Source of the DNA: a virus
IMG/VR virus record: IMGVR_UViG_3300030004_000009
Location: 1-64,000 of that record
Reading direction: 5' to 3' (one strand)
Length of the DNA: 64,000 nucleotides
Shown here: one piece after another, positions 48,701 through 57,000 of the stretch
How the letters are laid out: each line of letters starts with the position of its first letter
Position numbering within the stretch: position 1 is the first letter of the stretch
The notes under the pieces: model-generated
Seen by the model: only the letters and a program-made list of their open reading frames with translations
What the model was told of the DNA's origin: nothing
The model's database searches: none
Position numbers and translations under genes: made by a program

Positions 48701-49168
48701 AGTAATGAAGAAACAGGTAATGTAGATGGTGGTGTTAATTTAGATAATCATTCATATGATTATAACGATAATAATGGTGACGACAATAACGATGATAATA
48801 CTGAAGAAGCTGCTAAGATACCACGTAACTATATGTATATTGATAGGTGGAAACAACTAGAAGTTCCTGGTACAAGAGTTGTAATTAGAGTTAATGGACA
48901 ATCTCAAGAGGAAAATATAAATGAATCTACGACTACTATGCCATTAAAAGATGGAAATTTTGAATTATCTAATAGTCTTAATTATAATCCATTTGTTAAA
49001 AAATCAGTTGAATTAAGACCTGATCAAAATGAAGCATTTAACTATTGGAAACTCGCTACTGATAATATACACAATTTCTTGTCACGACTTAGTGATACTA
49101 CAGATATACAAATAACACATAATGGTGTCACTGAAAAGTTTGATAAAGACAAAAATTATGACTGCTAA
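38060..49168 (+). CDS. Giant virion RNA polymerase (DFDID), split by a group I intron
   Basis: Joined exons 38060-45724 and 46043-49168 give 3596 residues. Splicing creates the catalytic motif: residues 2551-2562 read KLSGADFDIDKQ, where the three Asp of DFDID (2555, 2557, 2559) bind the catalytic metal in the crAss-like single-chain polymerase family (double-psi beta-barrel fold). Flanks also fit: RVPGQHFQSF, MKIVGFAEGNHMHVP before, and AAIARARYNNMVGKTGISV after. An ADP-ribosyltransferase-like domain is inserted at about 1780-1922. Residues about 3428-3475 are Asp/Asn-rich. Both termini carry Cys (MARC, YDC). It starts directly after the helicase gene stop. Phage polymerases of this type are packaged and transcribe early genes. 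Confidence 0.93.
43412..43825 (+). other. ADP-ribosyltransferase-like domain inside the RNA polymerase
   Basis: Residues about 1780-1922. The stretch EFKEWFNGSKVVDKEGKPLL, then VYHGSPNKFDKF, WFTSSRESAQAYSAG, HEAYLNIQDP and HYVVDHPNQIKSL follows the order of the ART-PolyVal type of phage and bacterial ADP-ribosyltransferases. Candidate catalytic H-Y-E residues are His1807, Tyr1833 and Glu1887. Recognised from the pattern alone; activity is unproven. Confidence 0.75.
45725..46042 (+). ncRNA. Group I intron in the RNA polymerase gene (318 nt)
   Basis: P1 is exon GAGCGGAT (45717-45724) with GTCCGCTT (45741-45748). P10 is GTCAAA (45735-45740) with the first six bases of exon 2, TTTGAC (46043-46048), a perfect match. 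P7 is GACTA (45891-45895) with TAGTC (45981-45985). P and Q strands (TGCTGGAAA near 45763, AATCAGCAG near 45847) are present. The terminal G is 46042. A P9 hairpin (CTCATATGAAAGTATGAG) follows S. No endonuclease ORF. Both splice sites are fixed by independent pairings and the restored frame. Confidence 0.96.
46043..49168 (+). CDS. RNA polymerase gene exon 2
   Basis: 1041 codons starting TTT GAC ATC GAC AAA, which completes DFDIDK. The first 186 codons lie upstream of the first usable Met in the frame, so an ORF caller would start only at 46601. It includes the conserved RNA-polymerase segment ARARYNNMVGKTGISVMA. Confidence 0.92.
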   Translation, partial: FDIDKQNVIYHSIDNNGILTGWHPAFDYSSKESLLESLKLPIPSKRTISDFTAETTPTGDIVDPSKLIKFGGDESGSHLDLNNPYVLNGIYSLLDKDYRLDGEKHQAIVQKLLEYEQAPTALNGVKNFAVSTTNQVIENPSNFLYLANGVSTDTIKQFSSRTNKAEIANNDRKENPAAIARARYNNMVGKTGISVMASQMKNLSAIQYSTNSALREVSNLFDKQKAYEGKLENYNYHLNAIHSVDDLYIGPHKKEQLETAIQILRQRIEDIKHEINVKINNIGGPYITLPNVNYHIFSEKFENEDSPIVTLHYNYDTDKFEADKRLSHAKIASSFDVDSADFYSQLLSSATDNAKELDLGKLNATPAVMTIYPSRALLSKSFEESVDNMVSPLTDMLIRNASSNIYDKNTTENRISDLLNKVEQAMYDGKSEALLRLKPIAINALETNYKLRLNRGFITDLNTGNIYDIEEINRFKELFFKPAQTATLLAGYLSINQGIKTNSWDLYNFANRLQDKINGMYITNKYQPTFNFKDFLDSLANNGSYHQNHINQTSPLFRALGLNFNPLNILATNEHYAKQLSAFNSANTILRESSYRIDSMYHFVDKLRDMGYIGPTSNIKEQDFNEVEKFVEANIIHTFLKSEDNNSSNNDEKPIFYIKGRDVTLTTKEGRKEFINWMQTDFLRNIQENSILKGNPFTQDLRLDNKQDSLLFNKVDFMKLQMDTTNVKTNVEQGPFRDAYVSGLKEVYDNKYTDLNGNNIFNALFWYNLILNKNNITKNSYAKLLGDVMWADNKDPNVYSRLFELKGKIGKSSDVELNLGTPQKFFVNEADTVGTESENFYKLSIAGIPFDLRNLAYYFEVGTTHRLPLARRDDFDDFYNEQPEDYSNEETGNVDGGVNLDNHSYDYNDNNGDDNNDDNTEEAAKIPRNYMYIDRWKQLEVPGTRVVIRVNGQSQEENINESTTTMPLKDGNFELSNSLNYNPFVKKSVELRPDQNEAFNYWKLATDNIHNFLSRLSDTTDIQITHNGVTEKFDKDKNYDC

Positions 49169-49172
49169 CAAT

Positions 49173-49199
49173 AGGAGAGAGTTTAAACTCTCTCCTTTA
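49173..49199 (+). terminator. Rho-independent terminator after the RNA polymerase
   Basis: Self-complementary AGGAGAGAGTTT / AAACTCTCTCCT (49173-49196) followed by TTTAT. The short T tail suggests partial termination, so the last two giant genes may be made at a lower level. No TAnnTTTG box is seen before the next ATG at 49210. Confidence 0.75.
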
Positions 49200-49209
49200 T
49201 ACGAAAATT

Positions 49210-52200
49210 ATGAAAAGTAACTGTATAATTACTATTAAAATTGGTGATAAAGAAATACAATTAGATCCAGGAGCTAATATTAGTCAAGAAGATTTCAATG
49301 TACTTGCTAAAACAATGCCAGCTGATAAGTTAAGAGAGTTATATAGTGATCTTAAGAGTAATATTACTCTTGATGATATTTTAAAAAGTAATGATGCTAA
49401 TCTTATTAATGCTGGTAAAGAGTATTATCAAAGTTTAATTAATGACACAAAAGATAAGTTTTTAACTATTCTTAAAGCTATTCAACTTGAGAAAGATCCC
49501 GAAAGATTAAAAGAACTAATAACTTATGCTTCCTCTTTAGATCCTAAAGAGAAACTTACACATGGTAATTTTATGATTGATCCACAAGATAGTTATAAAA
49601 GTTCTCCATATAGTCCTGATCAAATAAAAAACCTAGTATTTAGTAAAGTTGGTGATAAAGTACAATTATTTAATGATTTATTAAAACTTCCAGGAATGGA
49701 GTCAGTTAAAATGTCTATAGCTTATGCATCTGAATGGAATAATGATCCTAAATTTACTAAAGTTGGTGGTGCTTATATAAGTCCTGATAACATAGTACAA
49801 ATTGTATTACCTCCTATACCTACACATATAATTAAAGGAGTTCCTAGTAAAGTTTTAACTATTAACCAAGAAAATATAACAAAGACTGCTAAAGCACAAG
49901 TACAAGATGTACTTATTCATGAGTTATTACATGCTGTATATTCAGAACTTTACCGTTCTAATTCTATTTTTAAAAAACAGATTGATAATATTTATGATAA
50001 GGCAATACAAGAGAAACCAGAATTAACTAAGAAATATGGTGAGAAAAAGAATGATGAAGGTAAACATGAGTTTATAGCATCTATATTTAACGATGGTACT
50101 TTACAAAACTTATTAACAGATATTCCAAGTGAAGATGGTAATGTGTCTCTATTTGATTCTTTTACTAATCTACTAAACAAAGATAAAAATGGTGTAGTTC
50201 CAGGCATTACGAAGCCAACACTATTACGTGATTTCATAAATATTATTAGTGCTAAGATACCTATAATAGGCTCTAAAGAACTATTAGATACTGTAGCTGC
50301 TAATGAAGCTATACAAGACGATCGTAATATCTTCTATATAGGTGGTTCAACCCCAATCGATGACGAAGAAAATATGTCACCTAATGATCAAACTGATACT
50401 AAGTATGGTAATAATAGAAAAGCTTTCTATGCAAATCAACGATTTAATGAGAAATGGGGCGATAACTCTTTTAAACGAGATAGTTACTTTAAAGGAACAG
50501 AAAGTGATCCTAAACCAGCTCGTCTAGATATTTTACGTCCTGATGATGTTATTATTATTCCTTGGGTTAATTATGTTAAAGCCACTCAAGTAAATGGAGT
50601 TAAAATACCAGGTTACTATCAAGAAGTAGGTGGTGTTATGAAAGAAATAGTTGGGAAAGATGGTAAACCAAAATTAGTACCTGTAATGAAAGGTGATAAA
50701 CTTGCCCCACCAGTTCCAATTATACGTGATGAAAATGGTAAAATACAAAAGACAAAAGAGGGTTATATTGTAGAAGAGCGAACACAAGCCTTTCCTGTTA
50801 TATATCCTAATATTAATAGTCAACATATTACTGTAGCTAAAACTACTCTAAAAATAAATGATGAATTTAGACCTATACCTATTAAAGGTAAATCAGATTC
50901 TAGTAGTGGATATAACACAATTTCATTTCCATACTCACTTATTAAAGGGGTACGAGAGTTAGATCGCTCATATTTTGATCATAATACTGATTATACAAAA
51001 CAACTTAATGATACTAAAGCTGAACTTACAAAAGTAGAAAAGTTAATAGCTAAATTAGATCCAAAGAATACTATTAATAATGAGAAGTTATTTGATGACC
51101 AACAATTCTTAACAAATAGAGTTAAGAAATTACCTGAATTAGTTCAGAAAGCTGCCGATATAAAAGCTCAAATTAAAGACTTATACAAGACTTATATTTT
51201 TGAACATAATGAAGGTGGTAAAACTTATATGAATGTCGCAAAACATGAATATATAGGTTATAGACCAAATGTAGATGTAACTAATCATGAATTTAGAGAT
51301 TCACCTGCTTTTAAATTATGGAAACATCCAACTCTAAAAACAATAGATGGTAAACCTCAATGGTATGTAGCTCCTAATACAAATATTTTTGATGTTTTTT
51401 GGGACGGTGATGTAGCAAAAGACTATGCTAGACACTCTGAACAGTTATCAAATGCTATATCGGCAGGTGACCTTGTAAGAAGTAAGGGTGATGCAGAATT
51501 TCCTATTGCAGGTACAGATATAATGCAAAAAGTTAAACTTAATCGATGGTACACTGTAGTTAAACGAGTTGCTAATGGAATACAAGTAGCAACTCAAGAA
51601 GGTCAAGGTATGATTATTCCATTTAATATGGTTAATGCATATGCTAAAAATAAACGTACTAACGATTATCAATCTATGTTAAGTGACTATAAACAACAAG
51701 TTATAGACTTTAACGATGATGCATTCATTAATATTAACGGTAAGACTACATACTCATCTGAAATAAAAGGTAAAAAGCTTATTAATCCACCAATTCAAAG
51801 GACTAATAGTGATGGACAACCTATAGAAACAGAAGAAGAATCAAGTGTACGTTTTGATAATAACCTAGACCTTATAAAAAGTAGAATACAGCCAGGAGAA
51901 TCTTTTGTACGTATTTCTAAACGTTATACTAATGACTCAGGTAAAACAGTTACTTATCCACTTAATGGTTTAGTTCTTGCTAAAACTGATGATGCTCTCA
52001 TAGTGTTTACAGCAGAAGACTTAAGATCTAGTACACACGATCCAGTTACTATAATACAAACAATAAAATATGATTCTAGATTAACACCTGAAAGTGGTTT
52101 AGAAATCACGCATGTAATGGAGAATACTGCTCATGCCAGACGTGCATATGAAGAGTTTGCAGCTGAACGGGGTAAATATGAAACTAATAAGCAAACTGCT

Positions 52201-54087
52201 AATTTTGAAGCAAAAGAAGGTGGTGGTTATACAATGCTTAATGATCCTAGGGATAATCCACATAACATAAGGCAACAATATGATTTTTATGAAGCTACTA
52301 CTGATGATGGTAGAATAGATGGTAAGATGTTAAAAAGACTTGGTGAAAGTGGAGGTATTATTGATATTAAAGATCCTAGATTTAACATGATAGGTAACAA
52401 TGGCACTAGAATACCTATATATAGGAAAGTAATGAGAGTGCTTGATGATGGAACAGTTGTTATAGCATCACGAGCTAATAAAGATATACAAGTTAATGAT
52501 AACTTTACACGTAAAGCTGGTGATTATTTTGCAAGTTATGTACGTCCTGAAAATATAGCAAGAATAGGTCTTAATATAGGAAAACTATCAAAAGATCCTA
52601 AAACACAAGAAATTCATTCAGATATGAATGAAGAACTTCTAAATAGACGTAAATGGTTATTTGAACGTACTAAAGCTGATCGTGATTTTAATAATTTCAC
52701 TTTTGCTAAAACTATGCAAGATGTTAAAGGACTTAATAGTAAACCTATAAATTTAGAACAAAATTATTGGCGCTTTATTCCTTTAACTAACATAATATTA
52801 GATCCTCTTACAAAAGAACAAATGAATGAGAATGAAAAGGAAGGTAGAGACCGTAATTACGATCCACGTCCTACTAAGTTCTTAGATAAAAACTTTAATG
52901 AGGTAGAACCTGATAAAGCTGCTTACGTTAAAGCTACAATGCATAAGAATAGTGAAGATTTGTATTATGTACATCGTGGTGTAATGACTAAGTCTACATT
53001 TATAAATCCTAGACTTGCAATAGTAGATACACAATTTGGAAAGAGATTTAGACCTGAACTTATAAAGGCATTAAAACCTGGCGATTGGGTTCAATATCGT
53101 ACTTCAAGTGGAGCCCCATTTGATGCAGTAATAGAGCGTACTGAAGGTGGTAATATCTATACTTTAAATACAGATATGACGACAAGTCAAGTAACTCCTA
53201 GTAAGGTTACTGCAATTAGAATGTCATATCGTAATGATATACCAAGTGGATTTAAACGTAGTAGAGATCTTGAAACACTTTTAAAACAGAAAGCTCAAAT
53301 TGATGATGCAAACTCTTCTATTAAACAATCAAGAGATAACAATGGAACACAAAGTAAAGATACACCTTTCTCACTTGATGCACAATACAAATCACCTAAA
53401 TCTTCAATTCGCGCATTACGAACAATTGGAAATAGGCTTCAAGAGTTAAATCCAGAAGTACAACTTAATTATGTTGATAATCAAGACCTACAAGAACTTC
53501 AAAAAACAACTAATTATGACTACTCTAACTCTCGTGCTTTCGTCTTAAAAGGTCAAGTGTATATAAATACTGATAAAGCTTCAATAAGTGATCAGATACA
53601 TGAATATGCTCATTTGTTCCTTAATTCATTAAAATATGAAAATCCTAAATTATATAGCGCTATAGTGGGCGTAACTAAGAATCACTCTTTATTTGATAAT
53701 ATAGCTATCGACTATTCACATCTTGAAGGTGACGATCTCAATGAAGAAGCTTTTGTAACAATATTAGGTGAATATTTACATGGTAAACTTCTATCTAAAG
53801 ACCAGCAAAATATGGATAGTAATCAAGACTTATTGTTAGGTTTTGCTCAATATACAAAAGACAAACTTACTCAAGCACTTAATAAAGAAGTGACATCAAT
53901 ATATGATATAGACGCTAAAGAAATCTTAACACTACCTTGGGAAGATGTAATTAATCTTGTAGGTGATCATGTAATGAATAATAAAATAACTGATGTTTAT
54001 GATCAGTATCCTATATCAGATACTAAAGATGTTAACCTTTTAAAGAATGAGTTACGAGACAAAGGTTATTTAACTCAACAATGTTAA
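49210..54087 (+). CDS. Giant virion protein with two zincin (HExxH) motifs
   Basis: A 1625-residue protein. The first zincin site is DVLIHELLHAVYSEL, with zinc ligands His237 and His241 and catalytic Glu238; HEFIASIF about 60 residues on could supply the third ligand. The second is DQIHEYAHLFLNSL (His1464, Glu1465, His1468), followed by NEEAFVTILGEYL. Zincins are metal-dependent peptidases. The middle is charged and unassigned. It starts MKSNC and ends QQC, like its neighbours. Likely packaged; one role could be maturing cargo proteins or acting on host proteins (inference). The stop overlaps an upstream ATG of the next gene. Confidence 0.82.
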   Translation: MKSNCIITIKIGDKEIQLDPGANISQEDFNVLAKTMPADKLRELYSDLKSNITLDDILKSNDANLINAGKEYYQSLINDTKDKFLTILKAIQLEKDPERLKELITYASSLDPKEKLTHGNFMIDPQDSYKSSPYSPDQIKNLVFSKVGDKVQLFNDLLKLPGMESVKMSIAYASEWNNDPKFTKVGGAYISPDNIVQIVLPPIPTHIIKGVPSKVLTINQENITKTAKAQVQDVLIHELLHAVYSELYRSNSIFKKQIDNIYDKAIQEKPELTKKYGEKKNDEGKHEFIASIFNDGTLQNLLTDIPSEDGNVSLFDSFTNLLNKDKNGVVPGITKPTLLRDFINIISAKIPIIGSKELLDTVAANEAIQDDRNIFYIGGSTPIDDEENMSPNDQTDTKYGNNRKAFYANQRFNEKWGDNSFKRDSYFKGTESDPKPARLDILRPDDVIIIPWVNYVKATQVNGVKIPGYYQEVGGVMKEIVGKDGKPKLVPVMKGDKLAPPVPIIRDENGKIQKTKEGYIVEERTQAFPVIYPNINSQHITVAKTTLKINDEFRPIPIKGKSDSSSGYNTISFPYSLIKGVRELDRSYFDHNTDYTKQLNDTKAELTKVEKLIAKLDPKNTINNEKLFDDQQFLTNRVKKLPELVQKAADIKAQIKDLYKTYIFEHNEGGKTYMNVAKHEYIGYRPNVDVTNHEFRDSPAFKLWKHPTLKTIDGKPQWYVAPNTNIFDVFWDGDVAKDYARHSEQLSNAISAGDLVRSKGDAEFPIAGTDIMQKVKLNRWYTVVKRVANGIQVATQEGQGMIIPFNMVNAYAKNKRTNDYQSMLSDYKQQVIDFNDDAFININGKTTYSSEIKGKKLINPPIQRTNSDGQPIETEEESSVRFDNNLDLIKSRIQPGESFVRISKRYTNDSGKTVTYPLNGLVLAKTDDALIVFTAEDLRSSTHDPVTIIQTIKYDSRLTPESGLEITHVMENTAHARRAYEEFAAERGKYETNKQTANFEAKEGGGYTMLNDPRDNPHNIRQQYDFYEATTDDGRIDGKMLKRLGESGGIIDIKDPRFNMIGNNGTRIPIYRKVMRVLDDGTVVIASRANKDIQVNDNFTRKAGDYFASYVRPENIARIGLNIGKLSKDPKTQEIHSDMNEELLNRRKWLFERTKADRDFNNFTFAKTMQDVKGLNSKPINLEQNYWRFIPLTNIILDPLTKEQMNENEKEGRDRNYDPRPTKFLDKNFNEVEPDKAAYVKATMHKNSEDLYYVHRGVMTKSTFINPRLAIVDTQFGKRFRPELIKALKPGDWVQYRTSSGAPFDAVIERTEGGNIYTLNTDMTTSQVTPSKVTAIRMSYRNDIPSGFKRSRDLETLLKQKAQIDDANSSIKQSRDNNGTQSKDTPFSLDAQYKSPKSSIRALRTIGNRLQELNPEVQLNYVDNQDLQELQKTTNYDYSNSRAFVLKGQVYINTDKASISDQIHEYAHLFLNSLKYENPKLYSAIVGVTKNHSLFDNIAIDYSHLEGDDLNEEAFVTILGEYLHGKLLSKDQQNMDSNQDLLLGFAQYTKDKLTQALNKEVTSIYDIDAKEILTLPWEDVINLVGDHVMNNKITDVYDQYPISDTKDVNLLKNELRDKGYLTQQC

Positions 54088-54089
54088 TT

Positions 54090-57000
54090 ATGGATTGCGC
54101 ATTTAGAATAAAATTAAACGGACAGTTACATGAATTTAACTCTGAAGAGGAGTTAAATTCATTTTTACGTGAAAATAGAAGAACACTTAGTTCTCAATTA
54201 TTATCAGATAAAGTGTTATTTAGTAACGATAGAAGTTATCAACAACAGATATATCAAGAACTAAGAGAACGTTCTAATCTTGTTAACTATAAAGACGAAG
54301 ATCATAGTTATAGTGTAATTGATAGAGAAACGGGAAAGGTAGTATCACTAACACCTGTAACTAAAATCTTAAGTAAAGAAGAGAGTGAAAAACGTTTTGG
54401 AATGGAGATAATAAGGCCATTTAACTTAGAGAATTGGCAAGCTAAAGCATATGCAGATATGATGAAAGCAGTTAACCCTGATGGTACTCCTAGGTATACT
54501 CAACAACAAGCTTTAGATATTCTACAGAAACAAATAAAATCTTGGCAAACTCAAACATTACTTGGTACTTCTTGGCATACAATAGCTCAACAGTTCTTTA
54601 ATGGTAACATCACAGAAAGTAGGGATATTATACAATTATTCCCTGAATTAACAGGTTTAACTAGTCACGTACTTAATAAATACATTGATGAACTTAAGAA
54701 GTTTAAAGCTAGTTTAGATCTAAAATATCCTAATGCTTTATATGCAACTGAAATTAGAACATTTGATATAAAAGCTAAAATAGCAGGAACTATGGATCTA
54801 GTTGTAGTTGATGAATTAGGTAAACAACATATCTATGATTACAAGACTTCAATAAAGAATGAGAATGAATGGGGTAAAGATAAAATAAAGAGTAACAATT
54901 ATCAACTTATGTTTTATCGTCAGATACAACGACGTGCAGGTTATGATGTACAAAGTACTCATATACTTCCAGTTCTTCTTAAAGATATTGATTACAATAC
55001 AAATACTATTTATGACTTTGATATAGGACAAGACTCCAATCGTCAATTTAGGGAAACTGATCCTGAAATGCAGAATGTTAAGAAGATAATGCCTTATACA
55101 GTTGACACAAGAGGTATAGTTGATAATGCGAATGTCCATAAGTTTATGAAAGAGACATTTAACTTTGAACAGAAAAAAACAGTACAGGGTAGTAAGTCAG
55201 TGGATGACGAATATGATAATATGCTTGCACATAGTAAGTCCCCAACTGCTAAATTATGGTATTATCATCCATACAATGCTAATAATACTAGTTACCCAAT
55301 TAGTAAGGAACTACCTGTTAATGAAATTAAAGCTGAGATAGCAAGAGTTCTTAAAGATTGGGAAAATGAAAACTCTACACTCCCAGAAAGGATGGGAACA
55401 TTCATTAATGACGCTAAAAAGGTAATACAGGATGGTGGTGGTTATGAAGATGTAAAATGGAGTAATTTTACAACTAAAAATACTAAAGCTGATAACGATA
55501 CAATACTTAAAGCAAAATCTTTACTTCATAAATATATAAATGATCCATTATGGCAAGTGGTAAAAAGTGATCCAGCAGCAGATCTTAATATCTTACAAAT
55601 AGAACACACAGGAACAAATGAAGTTGATTTTATAGCTCTTAGTAGTTCTGATCTTAATGCAGCACCAGAACTTGTTGTTAAAGGTGCTACTACAGTACTT
55701 GGTAATTTTCTATCTGACACTAAAGCTAAATCTATAGTTGGTATTCATAAAGTAACAAATGGTGATGTTGAGCTTTTAAAAGTCTATAGTTTCATTAAAG
55801 ACAATAAAAGTAGTTTTATTGATAAAAATATAGGTTCAATTAAAGCCATTAATATTATGGAAGGTAACCTTATAGGTAATGAGAAGATGCAAATGTTAGG
55901 ACAGCTTGAAACATGGTATAATGCACTTAGAAAGCAAATTGATCCAAACTTAGGTTTACCTAAGAATGACTGGCTTCCTAAACAACTTGATCCAACTCGT
56001 GCTCTTATTACTCGTATGTCAGAACTTTTAACTGATAAGAGGTGGACTAGTATAACAAGTAATATTACAAAGACTAAAGGTATACTTGATAGATTAGGTA
56101 ATCTTACATATGCAGACATTAATGAACGAAGAAAACTACTTGGTGAAATGTCTGAAATGCTACGTGGTTATGTTGGTAACAATACTAAAGTATTAGGAGC
56201 TGTAGAGTATAGAGATATTGAAAGGTGTTTAGAGTTAGCTGGTCAATCTCTTATTGAATTAGAAAGATTGGATATATGGCATGAACGTGATGTAGCTGTG
56301 TTAGGTAATATTATAGGATCTAACAACACTCTTATGGGAACACCTAATTTAGCACAACATCCTTTGCAAACAGCTACAGTTCAAGTTGTTAATAGAGCAA
56401 TGAGTGATGCTCGTTCTGCATTTTTGGAGTTTCTTAATAAATCTGGTGGATGGCGTGATACTTTAGATAAGTTTTATACTAAAAGTTCTACTACTTTTCA
56501 AATTAAAGCTGTAGGCTATAACTATCCAGCTTGGGAAAAGCTTATAGATACAGATAACATGAGATTTAAAGATGTTAATGATCCTAAATCAAATTTAGCT
56601 GATTTCCAAAAACAAACTATAACTACTATTCTTAATCAAATTAATACTATACGTACTAATAAAATGTTAGAAAGTGGTAGAAATCAAGATTATGTTGATA
56701 ATTTTTTATTATCAGAGGAATCTCGTAATATACCTCTTTTAAACGCTTCTTTACTTTCTTCATTTAAAGGTAGAAATCTAAGTCAATTTATAGATGGTGT
56801 GTATCGTGATATACTTAATCCTAATAATTTTCTTAAGAATGATACAAAGTCAAAAGATGCAATGCGTACTCAAAATGAAATGTTTAATGGATTTAATATT
56901 AGTGATTTAGATCTTGATACAAGACAACAAAAAGTAGACGAAGCAAAAAAAGGTGATTTTGAAACTGATATAGAACTAGTATTTTCTACTTATATGATGG

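Noticed and set aside
38045-54100. Inteins or trans-splicing inteins at the giant-protein junctions, suggested by the terminal Cys
   Set aside because: No His-Asn-Cys end block or intein-type N-terminal block is visible and the proteins are complete on either side.
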